Below are positions 24,735 to 34,069 of a stretch of 64,000 nucleotides of DNA, one piece after another. Position numbers and translations under genes: made by a program. Below the pieces are notes generated by a model. That model worked only from the letters and a program-made list of their open reading frames with translations. It had not been told where the DNA came from and made no database searches. The DNA comes from Caldifarciminota bacterium. Its GTDB lineage: Bacteria; Hydrothermota; UBA3073. The DNA is taken from the NCBI GenBank assembly GCA_030606335.1, contig JAUWGP010000001.1, positions 1 through 64,000 of the forward strand, given 5' to 3'. Position 1 is the first letter of the stretch. Every line of letters begins with the position of its first letter.

Positions 24735-27374
24735 TCACCACCTCCCTATCTTAACCATCTTACTACTTTCCACATCTTCTCCATTTATATTCAAACGTAC
24801 AAAATACACTCCAGCTGGCACAGAACTGCCGTTTTTATCTCTACCATCCCAAGACACAGATTGCACAGATTTATTGGGATTACACAGATTAAGAGGGATA
24901 GTACGGACAAGGCGACCGGAAAGGTTATAGATGCGTAAGGCGTAGGGCGTAAGGCGTGAAGTGTTTTTACCATTAACGAATAACGTATAACTGATAACTG
25001 TTTTTATGCTGAATGGATTTGGATAAATTTCCAATCTAAAATCTAAAATCGACAATTGAAAATCTATCTCCTCCTCTACTCCTACCTCTAATCCAAACCA
25101 GGACAGAATCCTTTTAAGAACATCCTCCCTATCAGAATATAGAATATGTGTGTTATTTATACCCTCAAATCCAAAACCAAAGTAAACAACCTTGAACACA
25201 CCAGAGTCAAACCTGATACCCGCAGATATATCACCCGAATAATTAAAACACTTGTGTGCGTCTACAAGTGGTGATACTGCATCCTGAGATACCTGATTTC
25301 CTGCACCATCCCCTCCAGCCAGAATTAATTCAAGACTATCTCCAATTACATCACCAGGGACTCCGTGCACCAGATAGCTTCCAGGCATATCTCCATTATA
25401 AGATGCCCTTAAATAATCTGAATAAAAATCTGTACCACCTATATCATCACCTATTCCCTGACCTGTCAGCAGTAAATCTCCTTCTCCATCGAGATAATCT
25501 GAAATCTTAGAAATATCAGAAGGAGTTAGTGTATTTGTAGAATCATCACCAGTAAACCATATCAATACCGGGTAAAGCCCAACATCTGTTGGCTCTCCAT
25601 CCCTTAAAACATCCCATCTGTCGTATAAAAAGCAAAGAGATGTTAGTGTTGACTCATAAAAATCTTCATAATTTTTCCCCTCGTCATCATCAACCAATAA
25701 AATCGGAGGTCTACCTATCATAAGAAAGAGGGTATCTACTTTAGAATAATTACTCTGTGCATGAAACTCCAGAAAGAATTCTGCAAGGTGATTTTCGCTC
25801 TCAGGTAATACAGAAAATTCAAACGGGTTACAAGACACTGTATCGCCATATGGTATTTGTGGGAATCCTATAGAATCAACTGTAATGTTGATAAAAGGAC
25901 TTGAGGTGGAAAGCAAACCATAAACACTATCTGCATCAAGCCCACGGTTCTCAACCTCTAAAATCAGTCCAACATCCTCACCAGGGTCAGCCCTTCCATC
26001 ATTATTTCCTGTTCCATGAGAGTCATCAACAACGTAGTCTAATATCTTAAGGTTGGGTCTGAAGAGTATGACAGCAAGTGTTGCGGTCATAAGAGAATCT
26101 GAATCAGATATCTCCGATACCGAAACATATGTCTCCTCCCCATCATAGCCCTGTGAACTGGGATTGGTAGTAGCATCGAACAGGCGGTTATCCGTAGTAC
26201 CAGGAAATGGGTCTCCTCCGTCACCGCGGTTTGCGTTATTCTCAAGGTGATACATCCCATCCGCCTGTTCAAGGGCAACCTTATAGTGATACTCATTGTT
26301 ATTGTTTGGTTGATATTCATCTATATGATATATGAGAATTCCACTTCCAGGAAGGTAGAGGTCGAACCCAATCTTTTGTCGATTCTCTACAAAGAAATAC
26401 TCGTTTGAACCTGTTCCCTCAGTCCATAGTTTATATACACAAGGAGTGAATTCTACTGCTGGAATTACCTCTGAAGGGAGGTATGTTGATATAACTTCAG
26501 GAGTAATAAATCCCAATTCCTTTTTACACCATGGGTCAAAATGAGAAGGCTTTGCTCCTCCTCCACCCCAGGAGCCACCAGCCATCATAGACCAGTTTCC
26601 AAGACCCTCGGAAGAACCATCCGTATCATATAAATCAGGAAGTCCAAACACATGTCCAAGCTCATGACCAAACACACCTATCTTACCAGATTCTGGATCC
26701 ATGGAGTATGCAAAGACCCACACTCCATCAACGAGTATGGGATAATGGGTTACCCACATATGAGACCATATATCATTGGGATTCCCTGTCCACTCTGCAC
26801 CAGGTCCTGCATGAACAACGGCAAGTGCATCAACATAAGAATCCCCGTCTGTATCAAACAGTGAAAAGTCAATCAATGGGTCTGCTGCCAATACTACATC
26901 CTCAACAAGTCTCTGAACATTATGAGGATATGAGCCAAAACCATGCTGCCCGTCCACATAGTATGTATAAGGTTGAGGCATACGAAACCAAATAGAGACT
27001 GTCCCTGTTATTTCCAGTTGTCCGTATGAATTCTCAAGATAATAATCTCTCAAACTTCCTGTTGGATATGTACCTAAAGAGAAGAGCATATCCTCGTAAT
27101 GGGACGTTGGATAGCTGAATGTATCTGCCTCATTATCTGAGAAATCGGCAAGAAGAACCAGAACAGGTTGGTCAACCTTACCCTTAGTAAAATCCCACTC
27201 AGGTGCATTCGTATTTGGCTGGTTTACCCCCCTATCCCTTGCATCCTGATAGACACCTATCATCTCACTAAGCCTTCCCTCATCTCTCAACTCCTCAATA
27301 AGACCAGGATTAAGCGGCATAGAATAGACTGAGCTCGCTATCAGCGAGCTCAATATCATTGCAATGTATTTCAT
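24735..27374 (-). CDS. Secreted M6-family metalloprotease with C-terminal sorting domain
   Basis: 879 residues, related to immune inhibitor A-type proteases. Signal peptide MKYIAMILSSLIASSVYSMP. Catalytic zinc motif HELGHVFGLPD at 237-247 (His 237, Glu 238, His 241, Asp 247) followed by LGNWSMMAGGSW, the Met-turn region. VLVLLADFSD and SLRDYYLENSYGQL upstream are usual for M6. A CARDB-like region (about 440-550) is followed by a ~205-residue domain (556-762: ILLVDDDEG, VLIWFTGDDSTNTLT, GDLLLTGQGI) shared with the neighbouring subtilase. The C-terminal sorting domain (IYPNPFSIKTVISY, IYNLSGRLV, WDGRDKNGSSVPAGVYF) carries three inserts coded by spacer-type repeat words, near residues 770-781, 799-811 and 826-838. 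It follows the subtilase by 53 bases and is probably co-transcribed with it. Confidence 0.9.
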   Translation of the reverse strand: MKYIAMILSSLIASSVYSMPLNPGLIEELRDEGRLSEMIGVYQDARDRGVNQPNTNAPEWDFTKGKVDQPVLVLLADFSDNEADTFSYPTSHYEDMLFSLGTYPTGSLRDYYLENSYGQLEITGTVSIWFRMPQPYTYYVDGQHGFGSYPHNVQRLVEDVVLAADPLIDFSLFDTDGDSYVDALAVVHAGPGAEWTGNPNDIWSHMWVTHYPILVDGVWVFAYSMDPESGKIGVFGHELGHVFGLPDLYDTDGSSEGLGNWSMMAGGSWGGGGAKPSHFDPWCKKELGFITPEVISTYLPSEVIPAVEFTPCVYKLWTEGTGSNEYFFVENRQKIGFDLYLPGSGILIYHIDEYQPNNNNEYHYKVALEQADGMYHLENNANRGDGGDPFPGTTDNRLFDATTNPSSQGYDGEETYVSVSEISDSDSLMTATLAVILFRPNLKILDYVVDDSHGTGNNDGRADPGEDVGLILEVENRGLDADSVYGLLSTSSPFINITVDSIGFPQIPYGDTVSCNPFEFSVLPESENHLAEFFLEFHAQSNYSKVDTLFLMIGRPPILLVDDDEGKNYEDFYESTLTSLCFLYDRWDVLRDGEPTDVGLYPVLIWFTGDDSTNTLTPSDISKISDYLDGEGDLLLTGQGIGDDIGGTDFYSDYLRASYNGDMPGSYLVHGVPGDVIGDSLELILAGGDGAGNQVSQDAVSPLVDAHKCFNYSGDISAGIRFDSGVFKVVYFGFGFEGINNTHILYSDREDVLKRILSWFGLEVGVEEEIDFQLSILDFRLEIYPNPFSIKTVISYTLFVNGKNTSRLTPYALRIYNLSGRLVRTIPLNLCNPNKSVQSVSWDGRDKNGSSVPAGVYFVRLNINGEDVESSKMVKIGRW

Positions 27375-27427
27375 ATTATTACACCTTTTAAGTCAAAAGA
27401 ATATAAAACGCAAAATATAATTTAATC

Positions 27428-30010
27428 TCATTTTATCACCACAAACTTACCTGTTCTCGTATTTTTTTCCTCTATCCTGTAGAAATACACACCAGGAGAG
27501 AGACCTCTGACATCATAATCATATTTTCCATCTTGAAGACTGAAGGAGTCGACCTGTCTCCCAGAAATATCGTATATTTTTACTGATGCAAGGCTAAAGC
27601 CTTGCCCTGCTGGAAGAAGGAACGTCACCTTCAATGCTGCAGGATTTGGATAGAGACGCAGACTAAAGTCTGTAACTACAGGTATCTCTTCAACACCGAC
27701 CATGGTTGAATCAAGCCAGTTTATCACCTTTTCCATAATCTCTGCCTTTGACGAATAGGCATAGTGGTCAATTACCCCCTCAAGTCCCCATGAAAAGAAT
27801 ACAACCTTTCTGTCTCCTTCCTGGTATTTTATACCTGCACAGGTTGAATCGTTATATAAAAGTACTGTGTCTGCACTACTCAAGGGAGCTATCTCATCTC
27901 TTGAGGTTTGATTCAAAGAGGTTAGGATACTAAGACCATCACCAACCTCATCACCATCTCTACCTTCAACCATGTTACCAGAAACTGCAGGATTTAAAAA
28001 ACTACACTTAAGGTAATCCGACAAAAACGATTCCCCTGTAATATCCTGGGCAATATTCTGTCCGCTAAGGAACAACTTGCCACCTGCTGTAAGGTAATTG
28101 GTGAGTGAATTTCTCTCAAACTCTGTAAGTGTACTTGTGCTATCATCCCCTGTAAACCAGACAACCGCAGGGTAATTGAGGAGTCTTGTGCCAGGCTCTC
28201 CACTCTCCTGATTATTCCAGTTTTCATATACAATATGCAAGGTATCAAGTGTTTTTCTATATGTCTCTCCATAACCCCCACCCTGGTCATCATTAACCAA
28301 CAGAAGAGGAAATCCTATTAAAAACTCGAATTTATCACTTTCTGGATAAGGAGATGGTGTAGCATTAACATAAGAAATAGTGAATTCCACCCATACTGGA
28401 TCAGTATCGAGAACCTCAAATACAATCTCATCGCTTGTATTCTCTACGGTATCACCTGCAATCAAGTCGCGGAATATTGCAGTTGAGTCTATAAAACTTA
28501 CCACACCTTTTTCATCCAGACATCCAATCATCACCTCCAGGTCATCTGCATTGCTCCATGGGTACTCATTCGTTATTGATATTGTGAGTCTGCATGTATC
28601 ACCTGGTTCTGGACGCCCATTGTTGTTTCCTTCTAAGGAATCACTCACATTAAAATCACACAAAACAGGCCAGCAGTAATCACGCATCCCAACTGCCTTG
28701 AATACGTTTATCTTACCATATCCCAGTTTTCCCTCATCAAAAAGCGAATCATCTATAGGGTCACATGTCTCAAATATGGTATTTTCGACAAATGTATTTA
28801 AGGAATCCGGATACCTTGAGAATATTAGTGCTGCAAGACCTGCAACTTGAGGACAAGAGCCAGACGTACCTGCTGCTGATTCGTAGAATTCCTCACCCTG
28901 ACCATCTGGATCAGGGTCACATCCATAAACATCTACACCAGGTGCGCAAACATCCACCCAGGTTCCGAAATTTGAGCCAGATGTTGGTCCCCATGTCCAC
29001 TTATGGTTATTGTGGTCAGTCCCTCCAACAGCAATAACATTGTCATATGCAGAAGGATAATGGAGTGCCTCAGAATTATCATTCCCTGCTGCAGCACATA
29101 TAACAAGCCCTGCAAAATGAGCCAGTTGTATTGCATTATCTACATAAGAGCTGGAACCACCTCCTCCCCATGAGCAGGAGATAATATGAGCACCATTAAG
29201 TCTCGCATAGTGCATTGCACTCACAGCAGCAGTTGTATTTATCAAACCAGGGCTCCCGCTGGCAGTACATCTAAATCCCATCATACGAACATTAAAGGCT
29301 ACACCTGAAATACCGATATTATTGTCTGTAACTGCATTTACAATACCATTACACCATGTACCGTGGTCCTCATCATGAGGCCAACTCGGGAAACCGAAGT
29401 AGGTAGGAGTAGGGTCATTATCACTGTCTGTCCAGTCCCATCCAACGATATCATCTATATAACCATTTCCATCGGTATCTGAACCATCCAAAACCTCATC
29501 AGGATTTCTCCAGAGATTTGCGTTTAGGTCAGGATGGGCTGTATCAAGACCGGCATCAATAACACCAATAACTATATCATGGTCCCCTGTCTGAATGTCC
29601 CACCCTTGAGGACATTTTATATCCGGTAGATGCCATTGAGAGGTAAATAATGAATCATTCGGGTTAAGGCATAGTTTATAGAGATAGTTTGGTTCTGCAA
29701 TTTCAACATCTCCTGAAAGTAACACTGCATCGATAAAATCCTCCACATCGTGTACCTCGTCAAACCGCAGGATATAGGTTCTATCAAAACCATACTCTAT
29801 ATCAAGCTCATCCATTTTATCCTGCAGGAGCAGCTCGACACTGTAGACATCATATTCAGCCCTTACGCTATTAAGTGAGTATGGCAGAACAAATATCCCA
29901 TGAAAACTCTCAGATAAGGTATTGCCAAAACGAACAATAACCTCACCTGGTACCCAATCAATGTTTGTTAGTGGCAGTATAATTGCACATAATATAGAAC
30001 TAAAGAACAT
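27428..30010 (-). CDS. Secreted subtilisin-family (S8) serine protease with C-terminal sorting domain
   Basis: 860 residues with an AGGAGGT site before the start. Short N-terminal hydrophobic segment (MFFSSILCAIILPL), then a propeptide-like region (PGEVIVRFGN, AEPNYLY) as in fervidolysin-type subtilases. Catalytic triad Asp 152 (VIGVIDAGLDTAHPDLN), His 216 (DHGTW) and Ser 383 (GTSGSCPQVAGLAAL); Asn in AAAGND is the oxyanion residue. After a CARDB-like region comes the ~200-residue domain (567-766: LLLVNDDQG, AVVWFTGDDSTSTLT, GGKLFLSGQNIAQDI) shared with the M6 protease, then the sorting domain (LYPNPAALKVTFLL, IYDISGRQV, SPGVYFYRI). Two DNA palindromes lie inside the sorting-domain coding region. 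Probably cleaves external protein substrates. The targets are unknown. Confidence 0.92.
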   Translation of the reverse strand: MFFSSILCAIILPLTNIDWVPGEVIVRFGNTLSESFHGIFVLPYSLNSVRAEYDVYSVELLLQDKMDELDIEYGFDRTYILRFDEVHDVEDFIDAVLLSGDVEIAEPNYLYKLCLNPNDSLFTSQWHLPDIKCPQGWDIQTGDHDIVIGVIDAGLDTAHPDLNANLWRNPDEVLDGSDTDGNGYIDDIVGWDWTDSDNDPTPTYFGFPSWPHDEDHGTWCNGIVNAVTDNNIGISGVAFNVRMMGFRCTASGSPGLINTTAAVSAMHYARLNGAHIISCSWGGGGSSSYVDNAIQLAHFAGLVICAAAGNDNSEALHYPSAYDNVIAVGGTDHNNHKWTWGPTSGSNFGTWVDVCAPGVDVYGCDPDPDGQGEEFYESAAGTSGSCPQVAGLAALIFSRYPDSLNTFVENTIFETCDPIDDSLFDEGKLGYGKINVFKAVGMRDYCWPVLCDFNVSDSLEGNNNGRPEPGDTCRLTISITNEYPWSNADDLEVMIGCLDEKGVVSFIDSTAIFRDLIAGDTVENTSDEIVFEVLDTDPVWVEFTISYVNATPSPYPESDKFEFLIGFPLLLVNDDQGGGYGETYRKTLDTLHIVYENWNNQESGEPGTRLLNYPAVVWFTGDDSTSTLTEFERNSLTNYLTAGGKLFLSGQNIAQDITGESFLSDYLKCSFLNPAVSGNMVEGRDGDEVGDGLSILTSLNQTSRDEIAPLSSADTVLLYNDSTCAGIKYQEGDRKVVFFSWGLEGVIDHYAYSSKAEIMEKVINWLDSTMVGVEEIPVVTDFSLRLYPNPAALKVTFLLPAGQGFSLASVKIYDISGRQVDSFSLQDGKYDYDVRGLSPGVYFYRIEEKNTRTGKFVVIK
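27588..27605. repeat. 18-bp palindrome inside the subtilase sorting domain
   Basis: GCAAGGCT-AA-AGCCTTGC, a perfect inverted repeat within coding sequence, giving residues QGFSLA on the minus strand. A second, CAGACT-AA-AGTCTG, lies at 27659-27672 and codes for DFSL. Both have the same central taaa form and both code for F-S-L. Confidence 0.8.
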
Positions 30011-30057
30011 ATCTACCTCCTGTCACTTGATAAGTAATACAAAAAACCAAAGATTTA

Positions 30058-30119
30058 CCCTGTTAAATAGTTACAAGACAAAGTATAATTAATCACTTCT
30101 GGTTTTTTATTTAACAGGG
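30058..30119. repeat. 62-bp inverted-end element, copy 3 (inverted)
   Basis: CCCTGTTAAATA...TATTTAACAGGG, 62 bp. Its interior matches the reverse complement of the copies at 93-154 and 566-627 (gttacaa, aatca, ctggt blocks conserved). It lies 48 bases upstream of the subtilase start codon. Confidence 0.8.
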
Positions 30120-30240
30120 GAACCACAGAGACAAAGAAACAATGCAAAATGTCAAGTTAGCAGTTATCAGTTTATAATAATTTTAATAAATATATAATTT
30201 TGGGGAATATCCCCAAAGTTACGTGATACGAGTCTTTTCT

Positions 30241-30380
30241 GTCATTGCGAATCCGTAAGGATGAAGCAATCGCTTTTTGCTGAATTATATCATATATGAG
30301 ATTGCCACGTTCATTTTATTCACTCGCAATGACAGATTGAGTAGATAAGATTGCCAGTTCCATAGAAACTTGCAATGACA
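30241..30380. repeat. Cluster of three gtcattgcgag-type repeats
   Basis: 30241-30272 (gtcattgcgaatccgtaaggatgaagcaatcg), 30296-30334 (atgagattgccacg...actcgcaatgaca) and 30349-30380 (gattgccagttcc...ttgcaatgaca), the first in one orientation and the other two in the opposite one. Confidence 0.75.
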
Positions 30381-30554
30381 GTTGCCCCCTAGTTAGTCAT
30401 CACAACACTTTAGGACAACGTCTAATTTTGCATCGCTAATTGATAATTGTGAATTGATTCTTCTGTGTCCCCTGTGGTTCTAAAATAGACATTTTAAAAA
30501 TTACTGTAATAAGAGGAGTAAATTAGTTGAGGAATTCTTTAATCTACCTTAATT

Positions 30555-30583
30555 AAAAAAGGGGAGGGGATAATCCCCTCCCC
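30555..30583 (-). terminator. Rho-independent terminator after the BNR-repeat protein
   Basis: Minus-strand stem GGGGAGGGGAT/ATCCCCTCCCC (30561-30583) followed by six T residues (30555-30560). It lies 13 bases beyond the stop codon at 30597. Confidence 0.92.
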
Positions 30584-30596
30584 CTAATTTTCTAAG

Positions 30597-32804
30597 CTAC
30601 CTTATGAGTATCAGTCTCCTACCTATCTCTCTATCATCACTTGTAACCTTTACAAAATATACACCAGATGGAACCGCGCGTCCGTCTATATCCCTTCCAT
30701 TCCACTCGAATGTATGTGTCCCAGCTTTCGTATTATCATCAAAATGCCTTATAAGCCTTCCGGCACCATCAAAAACCTTAATACTCACAGCACCATCCTT
30801 TGGCAGGGTATAACTTATCCTGGTTCCACCCATCGATGGATTTGGTGATATATCAACGGCAAATGCAAGACCATTCTCTGACTCTTCAATTCCCTCAATC
30901 CAGATTGTATCCACTTTACATGAATCAACAATCTTGTTATCTGTAGGGTCCGTATCACCAAGAAGACATGCCATTCCATAATAATACAAAATTGCCTTGA
31001 ATCCTGAAACAGGATCTGTAAGAACATCAGGGTCAAGATAGAAGGGGTCAAATACAACCTGTTCTGTTGCACCAGGACCAAGCGTTAACTCAACAATATC
31101 ATAGTAAAATCCATTACGAAGCATAACCGTGTCCTGATCTTCATTTAAAGCAGAATAATAACTTGGACTCTCTATCTCAAACCTTGCCTGGAATGTTGTC
31201 GTCTCTGCACCTTTGTTATGATACGTTACACTGGGGCTGTAAGTCTCACCACTATATGATGTTGTATCAGGGTAGTGAGGTGGGTCATCTATTGACACAA
31301 CCTCTATATCTCCTGGGACAATCGGAACCTTATGATAGATATAAGGATTATCAGTCCTGGGTCCCTCGTCCTGAACATAACTTCCAAGACCAAGGTCGTG
31401 CATATATATTATATGAAGCGTATCATTAACAGCTTTGGCAAGACTGGGATATACCTCCACAAGTGATTCTGTCATAGTAAGGTTAACCGGTGGTCCCCAG
31501 GTTGAACCATCATCCATTGACCTTGACGCATATATCTCAGCATCTGCAGGATAAGCAGTTATCAAATCCCAGTGCTCTGGTGGAAACTCCTGCCACACAC
31601 AGTAAAGATTACCATTCTCATCTTCACCAAGAGATGGCTTGTCAGCAAGATGAGTGTTACCATAGGCATTAAGAGTTCCTACACCTTCAGGATATTCAGA
31701 AGGGGATGAGAATGCAATGAGTGAAACAGCAGCCTTATCAGAAGAATAGTGCCAGATAGTATTACGCAGAAATGGGAAATAATATCCAGGTCCTGTTCTT
31801 GTTCCGAAACTTGCACTGAAAACTATATGGAGATTGTCATCGCTGTCAAACATTCCCCATCCTCCAAAATCAGAGTGCCTGCACATATACCACTCGTATG
31901 TATTTCCTGAAGGAGATGGTATGGCATCCATTACATCTGTATCCCTTCCCCAGGATTGACCACCATCGCTTGATATAGCAAATACTAGATGGGAGTTGAA
32001 AGTGGGTTCCTGAAAATCATTCGTCCACATCATACACGCCTGGTCACTAACTCCTGAAGTAAATAAGTTCTGTCCACTTCTTGAAGCACCATAATATATG
32101 AGGTCAGACCAGGTAACTCCTGAGTTTGTTGAATATGCAGAATAGACCTCATCACTATCGCCATGCTGTGCGACAACCGCAATCGAATCATTTCCTGTAA
32201 CTCCGACCCTCGGCCATATCACATTGTCTGGTGATAGCTGAACAAAATTAAATACTCCAAGTCCAGCAAGATAATCCACACCTACAGCAGTAGTGGGTCC
32301 AGTCCCTCTATGTAGGGCAACTACTGCCCGTCCGTCAGAGAGCAGATCGATTGTCGCAAATCCTGAACGGGTTGCCTGGCATGCTGTTCCACCATTCATA
32401 CCCTGACCGAATAACCATCCAAAAGCAGGATCATAGCAGTTGTAATACACCTGTCTATCAGGGAATAAAGGGGAAGTAGAATCCGACCATGTCCATATTA
32501 AATGGACATAACTATTATCAGGGTCAAATGCTATCCTGCTAAGACTTGGACCATTGTACTGCCAGTCATAGGTAGTTGAACCGATGGTATCTATCTCCCC
32601 AACAGCAACCTTGGGAAAACCATAATATATACTGCCAACAACATGGGAATAATTACTTGTTTCATTCGGGACATCCCTGTTATCGACCTGCATCACTGCC
32701 TTACCTATAGTACTGCTCCTCGGGGTCTCCATTATATTTGCCCCGAAAGCAACTGATGCTATGAGCAAAATGCCCATACAGCATACCATTTTTCTACCCT
32801 TCAT
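30597..32804 (-). CDS. Secreted BNR/sialidase-like repeat protein with sorting domain
   Basis: 735 residues. Start MKGRKMVCCMGILLIASVAFG is a signal peptide with two internal cysteines and a GGGGGG tract upstream. The body is a propeller-like fold with BNR/Asp-box-type motifs (SSDGGQSWGRD near 275 and SMDDGSTWGPPVNLT near 430, plus STNSGVTWSD near 220). A CARDB-like module follows (GDIEVVSIDDPPHYPD...VTYHNKGAETTTFQARF, about 495-630), then the sorting domain (ISPNPSMGGTRISYTL, VFDGAGRLIRHF, WNGRDIDGRAVPSGVYFVK). The Asp boxes alone do not show sialidase activity, and no catalytic Arg triad could be assigned. It is closed by a strong terminator. Confidence 0.84.
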   Translation of the reverse strand: MKGRKMVCCMGILLIASVAFGANIMETPRSSTIGKAVMQVDNRDVPNETSNYSHVVGSIYYGFPKVAVGEIDTIGSTTYDWQYNGPSLSRIAFDPDNSYVHLIWTWSDSTSPLFPDRQVYYNCYDPAFGWLFGQGMNGGTACQATRSGFATIDLLSDGRAVVALHRGTGPTTAVGVDYLAGLGVFNFVQLSPDNVIWPRVGVTGNDSIAVVAQHGDSDEVYSAYSTNSGVTWSDLIYYGASRSGQNLFTSGVSDQACMMWTNDFQEPTFNSHLVFAISSDGGQSWGRDTDVMDAIPSPSGNTYEWYMCRHSDFGGWGMFDSDDNLHIVFSASFGTRTGPGYYFPFLRNTIWHYSSDKAAVSLIAFSSPSEYPEGVGTLNAYGNTHLADKPSLGEDENGNLYCVWQEFPPEHWDLITAYPADAEIYASRSMDDGSTWGPPVNLTMTESLVEVYPSLAKAVNDTLHIIYMHDLGLGSYVQDEGPRTDNPYIYHKVPIVPGDIEVVSIDDPPHYPDTTSYSGETYSPSVTYHNKGAETTTFQARFEIESPSYYSALNEDQDTVMLRNGFYYDIVELTLGPGATEQVVFDPFYLDPDVLTDPVSGFKAILYYYGMACLLGDTDPTDNKIVDSCKVDTIWIEGIEESENGLAFAVDISPNPSMGGTRISYTLPKDGAVSIKVFDGAGRLIRHFDDNTKAGTHTFEWNGRDIDGRAVPSGVYFVKVTSDDREIGRRLILIR

Positions 32805-33097
32805 AAACCCCCCTTTCTATAGAAAATCAAAAATGAAATATCAAAATGCAAAAATGAAAACAAAATTTAGAGACAAAAGACATAAAACAGGAGACAATTC
32901 ATTTCAGTTTAGATTAAAGAAGCGGTATTGAATAAATTGTATCCACGCTTTCCTGACGGTAGGAAGGGAAGTCAGTAATTATGATTTAAATTTTTCTTGT
33001 TCATAGCTGTCTGTTACATATGTGACATTCGTGTTTATAATTTTTGCAATTTTATATGTAATTTTAATATTTACATTTTAATTTTTAATTTATCTTG

Positions 33098-34069
33098 TTA
33101 CATTCCAAACGACAGAGATACACGATGAAGTTCTCCTGCCATATATTTATGGTCCTCATAACAGTAGTCCAACGTCGCCTGTGCCAGACGGAATCCTGCA
33201 CCAACTGTAAATCCTCTTGAATTCTTTTCAGTATAGCCAGCCCTTAAGAAATAAGAGTCAAAAAGAGAATATTCCAGTCCGACTCCAAAGGTGGCAAACT
33301 GGTCTGATAGGTGTATTATATCTCCTGAAAGCGTTACCCTTGAACCAGGACTTGAATAAATATCTGCTGCGAACCCTCCCTGAAAAGTCATTGGAAGAGG
33401 ATAAGGCTGCGATATTACAGTTGCCCTCTCTCCCCTGTCTCTATCTTCATTCTCAAGGTCGACAATAAGTGCATCACCTGTGTAGTGCATATCTGGTCCG
33501 AAGTTTCTCATTACAAATCCAAAACGAATGTTATACACACCTGTGTTGTAAACACCTCCAATATCAAAGGCAAGCCCAAAAGCAGAAACTTCTGCCAAAT
33601 TCTGATTTATGCCCTTTACTGTAATACCCAGAGAGAACTTATCTGTCATCATTCTTGCATAAGTGATTCCAAGGACATAGTCATTACAGGAAAATGTATA
33701 TCCTGTGCCCTCGGGTTCTTCTGCGGTAGTTTCCTCAATGTCCCCTGAAAGGAATGCTTCTATCCCAATCCCCACAGCTCCACTAGCAACTGGAAACACC
33801 GCGGCAAGATTCTCAAGACTTGTTTCTGCGAAGGCTCTGGTGTGTGTTAAATTTATAGACATGGTTCCTAAATTTGCCACCCCAGCAGGATTCCAGTATA
33901 TGCTCTGGATCCCCTCACCTATCGCTGAATATGCACCACCAAGGGCAACGGGTCTTGCTCCGCCCCCAATCGTCAGAAAGGAAGCACCTGCTCCACCAAG
34001 CTGTACACCAAATAGATACGGCACATTCACAGTCAGTATTAAAACGATTATTATGGATATTTTTTTCAT
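33098..34069 (-). CDS. PorV/PorQ family outer-membrane protein
   Basis: 323 residues. After the signal peptide MKKISIIIVLILTVNVPYLFG comes GGAGASFLTIGGGARPVALGGAYSA...GIQSIYWNPAGVA, the hallmark start of the PorV/PorQ (UPF0164) family. EEPEGTGYTFS, LGITYARMMTDKFSLGITVK, a C-terminal LRAGYTEKNSRGFTVGAGF and a final aromatic-rich strand (RVSLSFGM) point to an outer-membrane beta-barrel. In type IX secretion PorV shuttles cargo on the outer surface, so it fits the many sorting-domain proteins here. A paralogue with the same blocks lies at 58620-59618. AGGAGGAGG precedes the start, and a GGTATAATG-TT-CATTATACC inverted repeat lies just upstream of it. Confidence 0.88.
   Translation of the reverse strand: MKKISIIIVLILTVNVPYLFGVQLGGAGASFLTIGGGARPVALGGAYSAIGEGIQSIYWNPAGVANLGTMSINLTHTRAFAETSLENLAAVFPVASGAVGIGIEAFLSGDIEETTAEEPEGTGYTFSCNDYVLGITYARMMTDKFSLGITVKGINQNLAEVSAFGLAFDIGGVYNTGVYNIRFGFVMRNFGPDMHYTGDALIVDLENEDRDRGERATVISQPYPLPMTFQGGFAADIYSSPGSRVTLSGDIIHLSDQFATFGVGLEYSLFDSYFLRAGYTEKNSRGFTVGAGFRLAQATLDYCYEDHKYMAGELHRVSLSFGM

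Larger units (their letters stand above)
30011..30554. other. Repeat-rich spacer upstream of the subtilase
   Basis: No gene. It holds the inverted copy of the 62-bp element (30058-30119), AT-rich words matching 1-60 (ttagcagttatcagtttataat, tttgcatcgctaattgataattgtg), and three gtcattgcga-type repeats at 30241-30272, 30296-30334 and 30349-30380. No clear consensus promoter for the subtilase was read. A TATACT lies inside the element without a good -35 box. Confidence 0.65.

Noticed and set aside
24531..24938. Long + strand frame antisense to the M6 protease 3' end
   Set aside because: It is low-complexity, pyrimidine-rich spacer sequence plus the opposite strand of a well-supported gene.
11581..32804. 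Phage or integrative element origin of the secreted-protein array
   Set aside because: No integrase, transposase, att-like repeats or phage genes are seen; tandem gene duplication explains the array better.
30597..32804. Calling the BNR protein a sialidase
   Set aside because: Asp boxes are present but the arginine triad and catalytic residues of sialidases could not be assigned.
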